From assembly GCA_948567375.1 (NCBI GenBank), contig OX419756.1, forward strand, positions 74,538,333 through 74,602,332: DNA of 64,000 bases, read 5' to 3'. The stretch comes from Lunularia cruciata. Lineage: Eukaryota > Streptophyta > Marchantiopsida > Lunulariales > Lunulariaceae. The notes beneath the pieces were generated by a model. The model made no database searches, had not been told where the DNA came from, and saw nothing but the letters and a program-made list of their open reading frames with translations. Position 1 is the stretch's first letter, and each line of letters opens with the position of its first letter. The translations under genes were made by a program, and so were the position numbers. Shown in pieces: positions 25,213 through 36,812 of this stretch.

Positions 25213-28200
25213 CAGGGTATCAATATTGGAGTCCACAGCTGATTCAAGTCTCACAACTAAAAGTCTTAGATAACACGAAACTAAAACTACGAGTCATCCA
25301 TACTTGAGGTGGGACGATCTTACCTTTCCCACATAGAGAAGCTTCCGTCCCACTAAGAATGCGCTTCTGGATTGAAGAAGACTTCACTGGTGCCCTGGAT
25401 ATGAAACACCCAATTCAGAATTGACCACCTGTTGCTAAAGGAGAAGTTCAACAACTAGAGAAGTTGAGCACCTCAACCTGAAACCCTGACAGTGTGCATT
25501 ATGACACGGAGGACAGTTCTTGGCAATTTCACTCAACAACTCATGACCAAGAAAATAGCACTGGGTATTAGGATGTTACACGACCCCGGGCTGGATGTTA
25601 TCATGGCCCTGTCAATAGTGGGGCCAGCAGGCTCCGCACGATAGAATGAGCATCCATCCATGAGCCCTTGATTCACTAGGCTCCGCTCAAGCACATCACT
25701 ACATCAACTGCTGCATCAGAGCAGCACACAACAACGTCCTAAGCTTGCCTTTACTCAGATGTCTTCATTCATATGCCCGCTTTTTTAGTTGTTTTGCAGT
25801 CACTTTGAGTGAAAAGAAACAATAAGAAGCTTTTCTTAAATTCACTAGTCATGCTCTGTATATTGTTCCCGACAAGGATAGTCGGTAAGATTATGATTTC
25901 AAATTTTCTGCAAGCATGTTTTAAATGCAGTCCAAGATATTCTGGTAGGGTAGGAAAATAGACTCCTTCCCAGAACTAACCTTCATGTAGTTCACAGATT
26001 TGGAAGCGATATCTCCCGGAAGTTTCACTATAATATACTGCGCAAAGTCGAAGATACTCAAACTTTTTTGTGAGACAGGTCATGAACATCATAGGAAACA
26101 GAGACGCTCACTACGAGTAAGGAGTAAAGTTTCTTGTGTTTGGATTTGATTGCAATCTCGCAAACCTTGCTATGGAATATTTCAAACTATTTTTGAGATC
26201 TTCAAAAGTTCTCTTAGCTTCCGTTTTGAACTTCAGTGCATAGCAACTGGTCCTCAATATTGAGAAACTGTTTATAAAGATTAGAAATGATTTTGCAGCG
26301 CTATGACTCATTAAGACACTTGCCTTTTGGTTTCCTTGACATTCTCTTTGAGCGGTAGCAATTTGGGACTGAGCAATCTAAAGTACGCACCTACCAGTTA
26401 GGTACGCGCAAACCCTCCAGGTTCAAGTTGAGTACTTAAGTGGGAGGTTACTGTAGTAGGTTGCAAGGTTTTCAAGTATAGGAGCATGAAGCAAGGTCAC
26501 TTTTTTGTTCCTCTAGCCTTGGAGTTATATGGAGCGATGGACGTGGTGTGTGACACGTTTGTCAAGGAATGCTTGAGAGCTTATCATGTTAGGCGCCAAG
26601 GGGTACCACCCTCGCTTTGATACTTTGTAATATATTTTAGACAGTGTGTGTCAATTCTTCTATAGAGTGCAGTGGTTGGTGCAATCCAAAGGAGAGCCAT
26701 CACACTAGGTGATGCTTCTTCACATGCTCCCATTGTTTATAAACCGCACTACTTGCATAGCTCGAATATCTTAGGGGCACTAGAGCAGATTTCATGTATA
26801 AACTCTAATGGTGCTTAGCCCCATTTTACTTCTTTTTTTTGTCTCTCCCTTGTTCGGCTTGATGGAATCTTCCATCCTTCTTGTTTTCTACGCGGTCTCC
26901 CTTTTTCCCCCTGAACCTCACAAATAAGGCGTAGAAGGTATCTACACCATCACTTACACTTGACGGAAATGCGCCGGGGATGTAACCCTCAGCTTGGCAC
27001 CCATTAGCCGAGTAGAATATTAGTACATGGTTTAACTAAACCCTAAACTGTTGTTTTTGCTCTTGCTGAAGAATACTGGCTGAAGCTAATTTTAATGTAA
27101 GAACTCTAGAGTTGTAGACTTCTACCCTAGATTCTTACAATATTAGATTCTGAGATATCCATACCAGGAACACGCAACTACTGTGCAATCCCCCTCCCTG
27201 CACCTTCTAACTAAATCATTGCTGGCATAGAGTGATCCGCACTTGTACCTGGTAAAGAATAGTGAGCTTTGCGATTTCTTGTTGGGTTAGCTCCTCTGGC
27301 ATTGCAAGCTTGGATGGGTGTTCCTTCTGGATTGGAGTCATCGAAGAGGAGAGTTACAGAACTGTTCTATTGTCTCAAGTTGACAGGTCAATCATCTGCT
27401 TTCCCCCGTTTTGTTAGCCTCGTAGTGGATACCGGCATGAATCATCAGTTCATGCTTCGATCTCGTAGTAAGGAAGGGCGTGGGACATGATCATCACCGA
27501 TCTAAATTATTCGGGAGAAAGGAGACAGAAGCAGAATGCTGCAGCATCTGAGGATAGACAGATGGCGTAACCCCAAACTTTCTAGCTTATTGAGGGAACC
27601 TAGGGATGAATAGCAGCGGTCAGTGAGAAGTTGAGAAGGTGGAAGAGGAGACAATCCGGTGATCTTGAGTTTTCTTCTACTACTGTATGAGACAGGTAAC
27701 TTATTCAACGTGCAGTTCATGCACTCCAAAAGCTTCCTCAGAAGGCTCTAAGTTGAGAGTGAGGGTTGGTGATTGACACGCTTGTGACATAATTGATTGT
27801 TGTGAGTGTGTGCGATTCGATCTGATATTTAAATTCTCAGGCATTCCTTCCTTGGCTTCTGTTTCACACTATCCAAATGCGTTGGAAATTTGTCTGCCTC
27901 ATGTCCTACGGTATTTAGGGTGGTTTCCCATGCGAAGGTTCGATATATGGGTGCAGAGGACAAAGTCGTTTGATCTTTCTTTTTCATGTAAATTTCTTTG
28001 AAGTTTGGTCAGCCTATGTTACCGGCACACCAGAGCCTGGTGGCATAGACTCGGTTCATTTCCTCGTCGACTTTCTCCCAATCTCCTCGGTGGTCGATGC
28101 ACTCTGCGATATCCACCTCTAGTATCCCCTGCGTATTGAGTTTAGAACGGACCTTTCTCAAGAGAGGACCTTGGAATCCTCCTTAGGAAAACCAACCGAC

Positions 28201-28868
28201 TCCGGAGAGTATCGATCTTTTCTTGACCAATATAGACTAATCAGAAATTGCCTTGGCACTTTTGAGCTTTCGAACATGGTGCATACCATTGCACGGCATC
28301 TACTGTGCAATGGTATGCTTCATGTATGAAGTCATGCTACTCATGGAATGAATCAATTTTCACTTCTGCTTTGTATTGATTTCGCTTAAACTCTGTATTT
28401 ACTTGATTAGTTCAGTTGGACTTCGGTTTGCCTCTGTCCATGTTCAGGCCTACATTTTGTTGCTTCGATATGTATGTTCGGTTCGTGTGTGGTGGGTCCT
28501 GAGTGGGTTAATCCCGCGTTTGATGAAGGGTTTCTACTCCCACTACAAATCTAAACCAATCAAAAAGTCACATGGAAATCAGCCCTAAGCAACAATATGA
28601 CGTCAACCATCACATGGCTAGTCAAATCTATTGAATGCTTGCGGAATCCTCTCCCAGGCCACAAGCTGTTCCATGTGAAAATAATCCAGCTCTTGTACAG
28701 ACTCAGTTAGTGCGTTCTAACTAGTTGTATCGCTATATATTACTAATGCTTGACCTGAGAAAGATGTTCGGGGATAGCTCCCGACTTGTATTTGGAGATG
28801 ATAACATCGTTGCCAATTTGTAAACCGTCGAGTTGATTACTTTTATTTTCTGGGAGTGCAGTGTGACA
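25213..28868. other. Unique intergenic DNA upstream of the NLR gene
   Basis: No open frame above about 81 codons and no recognised domain. Short frames at 26111-26311 (-), 27269-27490 (+), 27502-27729 (-) and 28376-28588 (+) have no family resemblance. It includes the hairpin at 28275-28324 and presumably the promoter of the receptor gene, which I cannot delimit. Confidence 0.45.
28275..28324. other. Long inverted repeat (hairpin)
   Basis: GCATACCATTGCAC (28281-28294) and its exact complement GTGCAATGGTATGC (28305-28318) are separated by a 10-base loop. The stem continues outward for about six more pairs after one mismatch. No MITE-like target duplication was noticed. It lies 550 bp before the predicted start codon of the receptor gene. 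Confidence 0.9.
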
Positions 28869-31800
28869 ATGGACATACCGTCAAGCAGTTCTAGCCCACG
28901 AGATTCTCTATCTTCCCGCCAAGAGAACATCAAGGTATGTAAGTGCAAACCTGAGTATGAGGAATAACTTCTATCCATTATAGATGTTGATTAGATTTTG
29001 CCCCAATGATTTAGCTCCTTTGACAAACTTCGAGATACTTTGTTGTAGGCTTCAATATTCTCTTGGTCAAGTAGCATTTCCAGGACTAAAACAACCGGTA
29101 TGTTGTCGTACGAATAGATACTATTGATCTCCCTTAGAAGAAAGTACCAGACGTTGTCCCACAGAGTTGTGAGAGTGTTTGAAACTAAACCTTTCAATTC
29201 ATAACATTTTGTCTACGTTTGCAGCGGCTCCGGATCGATTCACCGACAACACGTTCTCAAGAGTCGGGCCTTGGTATCAGCAAGGTAAAGCTTAAAGTGA
29301 CTCAAAATCAAGGAACAGGCATGTGCCAGAATGTCTGCCGATGGTTAATAACTACTTGCTTGATTACCTTTCAAGCTAACTATCTCGGTGAGAAATTTAT
29401 AGGAAGTTGGAGGCTCTTGTCTTTTGAAATTGCTACACTTCTAATTTTCTGTATTTGTCCATTTTTCAGTGGAGCGATTCCGTGTTGTTAGTGTACGATC
29501 CAGCAGTACCGCAGGTCGACGTTGTTTTCTTCCATGGCCTTCAATATGAGCATCCTGGTGGGCTAGATGTGCACCTTTCGACTTGGACGTGCAAACATGA
29601 CGCGAAGACAATCTGGCCCCAACGTTGGCTTCAAGAGAAGGGTGCACGAGTCTTCTTTATCAAATATGATGCAAGTTTACAGAAGACTAACTCGACGGGG
29701 AGAAAGGATTTGACGCTAATAGCTGAATATCTGTGGACAGAACTCGGTTGGGCATTCCGCACAGGACAAGAGTCGTCAAACAGTTTCCGACCCATTATCT
29801 TTGTCGGACATAGTTATGGGGGTCTTGTTATTAAGCAGTTATGCATTCACGCGGGAGAGCGGAAGGTTTTTGCATTTGGAGACAGAATTGATGAGAAATT
29901 GCTAAAAGGCATTAAAGGGATTTTGTTCTGTGGAACTCCCCACTCAGGGTCGGAAATGCTTGCTGGCATGGCTGAAAAGATCATGAGCAGGAGTCCTTTG
30001 TTGCCATTTGTGGAGTTGTTGAGCACCGAGGGGGCCAGGCAACGTGAGAAATTCGGCCAATTGGCGAGGAAAGAAAATTGGGAGATTTTCAGTATTGGAG
30101 AAGCTTTTGCTACAGAAATGAAAACCAGCGGATTCCATATGGTATATTATAATCTACTGAAATTGAAGTCTGTTTTAATGAACGAGTGCTCTGTTTTTCA
30201 TAAGAATAAACTCCCTACTAATTACTAAATATGAAACGAGTTTTTAATGATCCAGTTTTCCCAGGTTGTCTAGGTTGAGATTACTATTTCCTGCAGAGTG
30301 GTTTAGTCTAACACAGACAATGCGAGGTCTATTCTGAAGTTTTCATGTTTAAATCTTGCATGTGTAGGTCACAGGTGCAATCTCAAGCCAGATGATTGTA
30401 GAAGAAGCATCTGCACGATTCGGACCAAATCACATCACGGTGGATGCAGATCACTTGTCATTGTGCAAACCAGAGAGCAAACAATCGAACATGTTCCAGC
30501 ACTTAGTCCAGCTCATCGACCTTGCTAATGGGCAGCAACAACAGGTATTGGACTTTGTTCATATCTGTTGTATGCTCTGAATGACATCAGAAACACGACC
30601 TTTTTAAATTCCACTTCCCTCTAACTTTTGTTGCAGGTGCAAGAAACAGCAGCTCCCTGTGCAACTACGCAATGCCATGCGAGGCGGAATCAAGCAGTCT
30701 CAAGGAACCCAGTGGGTACGGAGTCGCTTCTGGAAACCGTTACGGCAGAAATTGAGCACGGGCGTTCGTTTATTGGGTTCTGTGGGATGGGAGGAGTTGG
30801 AAAGACCACTCTTGCAAAGTTGCTCTACAATAAGATCAATGCCCGGTTTGAATACGCTTGCTTTGTGGACAAAGTGAAGGAGATTCCAGGGGACAAGAGA
30901 AAGGTGAAGAAGGAAGTCTGGAAACTCATAAGTCCCCATCCTGGAGGTGATTACAAGGAAAGCAGATGGGATGAGATACTGGGGAAGAAACTCCTTGTCA
31001 TCTTTGATGATGTTGAGGAAAGAAAAGATGTCCAGAAAAGAGAAGATGTAGAGTTGTTGGAGGAAATAGCTCAAGAGAATGACGCTGAGGGAAGTTGTTT
31101 CGTAGTCACAAGCCGAGATGAAGGGCTTTTCAATCTCTTCGGCGACCAGATACATGTATGTCGAGTACCACTTTTGCGGAGTGAACATGCAAGACAGTTG
31201 TTCATTACACATGCGTTTCCAGGCAAGAATGAACCTCCAAATGAGTTGAAGGAGATAGTAGAAGAAATTGAGGGAAGATGTGATGGATTGCCCCTTACCC
31301 TAGAAGTGATAGGAAGGTCAGTGAGAGGGAAAGCAGACAAATGGATATGGGAAAAAATTTCCAAAGCCCTACAAGCAGTAGACTTAAGAAGCCGTGTGAG
31401 GAATCTGGAGAAGAATGTGTGGGATAAGCTAAGGGTGAGTATCGACAATCTTGGAACAGAGGAGTTGGAAATGTTTCTTGATACGGCGACCATATTTACA
31501 AGCCCTGGTGACTTTAAGTATTTTGGCATGCGTCACGATTCGTCCGCGGACGGTTGGTTTAGCTCTGAAGATGTGATGACGGCGTGGTCATCCATGTACG
31601 GCTCTGCACACAACAAGTGGCAAGTCTTGAAAGACAGATCTCTTGTATATAGTGGAGAGATGGATAGCTCGAAGGGTGAGTTTGAGCCTCGAATGCACGA
31701 GCATCTTCGACATTTGGGCATCAGAATTGCACTGGAGAGAGGTAGAATCATTGAGCGCACTCCACTGGATGGTAACTACAAGGTATTTCCTGTTTTCTAT

Positions 31801-33987
31801 ACAAATTCTTCGTTTTCCTTCAGCAATTCATTTTTCCCAACTAAATGAGATATATTTGCCAGAGATGTTTCCTAAATCTGAATTCATTTGTAAATCTAAA
31901 CTGGAAGGGAGTCCAAAACATAGTTGTTGAGGTAGTTGTTGAGGTGGACATCATCGGGAACATGTAGCTATTGTGCTGGTTGTAATTTTGGGAGTCATAC
32001 ATCCATTCTCCTCCAACAAGGAGAAAATTTGAAGCGGTGGTGCTAAAATAGGGTCCGTCTTGTATAAGTGCTTGATAGTTAGGCATGAAGACCCTGGAGT
32101 TGCTTTATACACGGCATCCGATGGACGGATGCGCTTGAACTATGACAATTTTAGTTTCACATTTCATTTATGTTAATTTTAGTTGTCTATTTCATTTTTG
32201 AAGGGAGCTCAAGGGGTGGAGAAAGTGATTTTCCACCAAGTTGTAGTGGAAATGAATTCATGGAATACAATGAAAATTGCTGTGACGAGGAAAGACCTTG
32301 TAAAATGCGGGAAGCATCGAGCATTATGTCACGACTTGAAGGACTTCGCTACTTGGTATTCCGATATCACTGTCTCTACCAGCCGTGCAAAAGGTGTGCA
32401 GAGCGGCCTCTTGAGTTGCCACCCAAAATTACCATGCTCATTTGGGTTTCTGCCCAGACCATTTTTGTGCGTTCGACCTTGAAAGAGTTGGTTGTTTTGC
32501 ACGTAACGTCCTCTCATGTGCCCAGATTGAGGCAATTACATCCTGCGCGTACAAGTTCTCGGGGATTACAAAATTATGATAATAATACAATTCCTCTACC
32601 GGAGGAATCTTCGACAACTGTCCTAGATGAAGGAGATTTTGCCAACTTGAGGCTGGATCGGTCTCTTGCTACTCCACACTCACTGCCGGAGTCCTGTGAG
32701 CAACTTGTTCACCTGCGGTTTTACGATGTGCCTAACCAGTCACTTCCGTATGCATGGGGGAACTTAGCTAAGTTGGAACTTCTGGACTTGGTCGCCTCTC
32801 AGGTGCTCCAGTCGCCACCAGAATCATTTATGCGATTTCAACAACTACGGACTCTTAGAATAACTAAATGTTGTTTCTTGGAGGCCCTCAATTGCGGGAG
32901 CTTACCGAAGTTGGAGCAACTGCAGGTAGTACGTTGTGACGCAATACAATCCCTGCCGGATTCACTTGTACAACTTCCTAAACTGCGAAAACTGCAGATG
33001 GTACTGTGTTATGGGTTGCAGGCCCTTCCCGGCAGTTTTGGAGACTTAGCCAACTTGGAACTGCTAGACTTATCTCATTGCGGGAGACTGCAATCATTGC
33101 CCGAATCCTTAGGGGGACTTCTTGGCCTGAAGGAACTGGATATGGGGGGTTGCGATAAGTTGCAGGCCCTTCCAGGCAGTTTTGGAAACTTAACCAACTT
33201 GGAACGGCTAAACTTAATTTGGTGTCTCAGACTGCAGTCATTGCATGAATCATTAGGGGGACTTCTTGGCCTGAAGGAACTGCAGATGGCAACGTGTCCA
33301 AGGTTGCAGGCCCTTCCCAGCAGTTTTGGAAACTTAGCCAACTTGGAAAGGCTAAACTTAAGTTGGTGTCTCAGACTGCAGTTATTGCCCGAAACAATCG
33401 GGGGACTTCTTGGCCTGAAGCAATTGAATATGTCGGGGTGTTCGAAGTTGCAGGCCCTTCCCGGCAGTTTTGGAAACTTAGCCAACTTGAAGAAATTGGA
33501 TCTGTCGGGGTGTGCGAAGTTGCAGGCCCTTCCCGGCAGTTTTGGAAACTTAGCCAACTTGAAGAAATTGGATATGTCGGGGTGTTCGAAGTTGCAGGCC
33601 CTTCCCGGCAGTTTTGGAAACTTAGCCAACTTGAAGAAATTGGATATGTCGGGGTGTTCGAAGTTGCAGGCCCTTCCCGGCAGTTTTGGAAACTTAGCCA
33701 ACTTGAAGAAATTGGATCTGTCGGGGTGTGCGAAGTTGCAGGCCTTTCCGGGCAGTTTTGGAAACTTAGCCAACTTGAAGAAATTGGATACGTCGGGGTG
33801 TTCGAAGTTGCAGGCCCTTCCCGGCAGTTTTGGAAACTTAGCCAACTTGGAACAGCTAAACTTAAGTTGGTGTCCAGAACTGCACTCATTGCCGGAATCA
33901 TGCGGGCTACTTCTTGGCTTCTTGCATGATTCCGGGCAACTCATTGGTTTCCAGGCCCTTTCCAGGGTATTGCCAATTTGTTTGTAG
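28869..33987 (+). CDS. Alpha/beta-hydrolase-NB-ARC-LRR immune receptor (HNL class)
   Basis: Predicted intracellular NLR receptor of 1297 codons. Exons: 28869-28934, 29225-29284, 29470-30141, 30368-30544, 30637-31771, 32204-33987. All junctions are GT-AG and keep frame. The start is the first ATG of an exon ending AAG/GTATGTAAG. Residues about 50-310 are a SERAC1-like hydrolase fold: FHG oxyanion motif (63-65), nucleophile GHSYGG (Ser157), likely catalytic His295 in DADHLSLCKP. The NB-ARC follows: P-loop GMGGVGKTT (375-383), kinase-2 LLVIFDDVE (444-452), RNBS-B FVVTSR, GLPL box (540-547) and MHE (678-680) instead of MHD. Residues from about 704 are leucine-rich repeats, ending in six near-identical 24-residue units. 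This domain order is the HNL class known from Marchantia. The last junction needs the donor at 31772; the alternative GT at 31783 would shift frame. The first two small exons are less certain. Substrate and effector are unknown. Confidence 0.85.
33433..33864 (+). repeat. Six near-identical 72-bp LRR units
   Basis: Units begin TCGGGGTG at 33433, 33505, 33577, 33649, 33721 and 33793, exactly 72 bp apart. Each encodes 24 residues of type GCSKLQALPGSFGNLANL plus KKLDxS. Differences are few (S/A at position 3, D-M/L/T near the end, one LPG to FPG). Units further upstream (33000-33430) share the consensus but differ much more, so the six-unit block was expanded or homogenised recently. Confidence 0.95.
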
Positions 33988-34029
33988 AAGGATTATCGTT
34001 GGTATATATATTACTCATGCTGTACTGCA

Positions 34030-34103
34030 CGCATTCTGCAAGATTTGAACCTGTGACCTTCCTCTTAGGAAGTAGTACCTCTATCCAACTGTCCTACGAT
34101 TAT
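34030..34103 (-). pseudogene. Degenerate tRNA-Arg(CCU)-like sequence
   Basis: On the minus strand a 74-base stretch follows tRNA numbering: U8-A9, a D-arm with AGTTGGATAGAGG, anticodon loop TTCCTAA (anticodon CCU), a 5-base variable loop and box-B-like GGTTCAAATC. The acceptor stem pairs at only about three or four of seven positions. The anticodon stem has two mismatches and no terminator T-run is evident, so it is not a working tRNA. It could be a tRNA pseudogene or the tRNA-derived head of a SINE. It starts 43 bp after the receptor stop codon. Confidence 0.6.
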
Positions 34104-34136
34104 TTCTTTGCAACAGCAATATAATTGATGAAACTT

Positions 34137-34284
34137 GAAAGATTATCCGGAATGGACTTGGATAATTATTCCCCTACACACTAACGTTATCGATCGTCGT
34201 TCCTGGGATCGAAAGATTATCCGGAATGGACTTGGATAATTATTCCCCTACACACTAACGTTATCGAACGTCGTTCATGGGATC
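34137..34284. repeat. 74-bp tandem duplication
   Basis: Copies at 34137-34210 and 34211-34284, both starting GAAAGATTATCCGG and ending GGGATC. Only two differences were seen (GATCG/GAACG and CCTGGG/CATGGG). It lies in the 3' flank of the receptor gene. Confidence 0.95.
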
Positions 34285-35103
34285 GATAGAGAATAATATA
34301 GAAATCAAAATAGCCTTGAAAGAAAATTTGAGTTGATTAATAAGCTCCAACACTAATAAACTTTTATGAGATGCAGCGCTCAAGAGACTCACCTTTGAGA
34401 TGTGAGACCCTATGGTTGGTTTATGGTTCTTAAACCCTGTAGACGAAGATTGATCATTGCAATGCTGTACAGTTCATAACCTGACGTACATATTAACTAA
34501 AAGTGGAAATGTCGGGTACCGTATGAGATTGTGCATGGTGACCTGCAGTTGAGTCTCCTCGGAATAACATAATTTTGGCATGATAGGGCGACTGTTCCCT
34601 TTAGTATCGTCTGTAAAGCTTGCGATTTTGAAATCTGATGGCAACGCAGGTACGCCTATCGAGATGAATAGTATGCTGAATGTGTTCGCAGCAAGGTAAT
34701 GTTAATTGTGTCCGTGGTGTGCACCATACGCATGTAACAATCAAGACTATGAATAGAGTTGGAATTCATCAACTTGTGCGGGATGTGAAGAAATCTTGAA
34801 CGGTGCTTTGGCCTAAGTATTGGAAAATAAACCAAAAAAACATATATGAGAAGCCAAGACCCGGAACAACTTGAGTTTAACGTTGAGACTTAGTTGATGT
34901 CGTACAGCTTGAATTTAACGTTGCCTACTTTGCCTAAAACTCTTATGAAGTTGAAACTTTGTTTATCTCTACTTTCATCACATTTTTACAATACTGAACA
35001 GCAATTGATCTCAGTACAGGATTACAAATTAGGAATTGACCATATTTACACATACCAGCGGGACAAGTAACTTGCTATTCAAGATATCTACTTTGTCTTT
35101 ACC
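34285..35103. other. Intergenic DNA, nothing recognised
   Basis: AT-rich, with no open frame or family resemblance. Any poly(A) signals of the receptor gene would lie here or in 33988-34136 and cannot be singled out. Confidence 0.45.
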
Positions 35104-35755
35104 CAGGATAAAAATCAAAGGGAAGTTTTAGAGGATTAAACATTGAATTGACTCGAGAGAACAATACTGTTAACAAGGTTATACATCAATATACATACAA
35201 TAATGAAGATGTATGAACTCGGATTCATTAAGGACGGTAAGCATAAATTCAGTGGTCCTGAGTGATAAACTTCATAAAGAATCGTAGGATGTGCTCCATA
35301 TATTGAGAAGCAAAACTACTACTCAACTATTACAATAAAACACTCAAAGTAAATATATATCTAGAGTGCTACAGATTTTCAAGTGATTAACAGTTCACGG
35401 TTATACATTGGAATTTTAGTTGGAAAAACTTATCAAAGGTGTAAGTAGAAGCGCTAAACAAGGTGTACTAATGTGTTAAGTATTCTTCTCAATCTGGACT
35501 TGAATTGAACAGTATCCTCTTCCGCAAAATTTTCCACTACTTTTCAGAAAAATGACTAAATTACTTCATTGTTTTGTCTTTGAATAATGAGAATGATGAG
35601 AAATTTTGTAAACGAGAAACAAAACGCAAAGGAAATTTGAATCTAGCTTTCTCTAGCACCTGCCCATAATCTTTTAACCGATCGATGTGCTTAATATTTA
35701 ATATTTGATGAAAATGGAAGGTGAAGAAGAATTAGTGTCAAATATAAAGTATTAA
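35104..35755 (+). repeat. Dispersed noncoding repeat D, copy 2
   Basis: Aligns with 19760-20450 in the same orientation over nearly its whole length, with many point differences and small indels. It is noncoding in both places. Copy 1 shows more T where copy 2 has C, consistent with more deamination in copy 1 or an older insertion. Confidence 0.8.
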
Positions 35756-36812
35756 TACCAGATTACGCTATGTCTTAATGATTTTGGTAAAATAATCAAA
35801 ATAATCAAATTATTGATGTTGAATATTCATGTTTTCTTCTAAATCAACCGTTAGAGATATCATGGGATTCATTTCAAAGGAAGAGGTCATGTGGAAACTA
35901 GAACACTCAAAAATTTATACGATCTATGTTTTAATAATACAAGTGACGTTCACACCAAGACGGTTGGTGTGAACAAGGAGGTATCCATTGATACTATGTA
36001 ATGTCACCACGGGATACATTTGATTGATGTGGATTATACTAGCCAAAATCTATAATATATCTACAGAAGGACAAAATACAAAATGGTTTTAAATAAGATG
36101 TGTACATCTTGTAACATGAGAGGATTTGGAGAGATTGTGTGAGGTGGATTGCAGATTTTGGGGATTATACGGATTTTAAGCAAAATCTCAAGTTTGAGAT
36201 CTGGACTTGAAATTTCTACATATAATATCTTGGGTTATCTTACAGTTAGCACACTTAAAATTATTATGAGAGCTACCATGCACATTGAGCTAGAATTTTT
36301 TTGGAATTTAATAAGGTAAATTGCTTCCGCAATTGCATGCTCTTTAAAACATTGTACATAGTCTACCATTTCTTCAGTTTTTAGTGGATTGTTTTGAAAC
36401 TTTCCAAGACAATTAAGTGCCTTGTATCCTACCTTTTGGCACAAAAATAAGGGAGAGATCATTCTTGCGCATAGAGTTATGAGTTTTAAAAGTGAGGAGG
36501 TGGTTTTCAGACAAAATTTGATATATATGTGCTGAATAGAAAGGTGCTTAGGCCAAATAGCTTGATGAAAAGATCTGAAATTTTGCACAAAAGGACACCC
36601 TAGAGTTGTGATCAAGTGTGAAAAATACCTAAGACTGGGACATAGTACTTGAGAGATTTGAATGACATTGTGAGGAGGGGTCAATTCTATAGAGTTGAGA
36701 TCTCATGCACGAGGAGTGTGAGAGCAACAAAAAGCATGTTTGAGTGTTTAGACTCATCTTGGGAACATGGAGGGTCACCAATAGTGGAAATTGAGGCTAT
36801 ACAAGGTTTGAG
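35756..36812. other. AT-rich DNA, origin unclear
   Basis: A minus-strand open frame of 149 codons lies at 36235-36684, but no domain is recognised. The 5' LTR expected for element C is not found here. Confidence 0.4.

Noticed and set aside
31783..32482. Frameshift that would make the receptor a pseudogene
   Set aside because: Using the stronger donor at 31772 keeps the frame, so no lesion is needed.
33075..33944. Long minus-strand open frame (289 codons) and a 211-codon plus-strand frame over the LRR exon
   Set aside because: Both are shadows of the 72-bp LRR repeats: a repeat unit whose length is a multiple of three keeps any stop-free frame open through all copies. Neither has family resemblance, while the LRR frame does.
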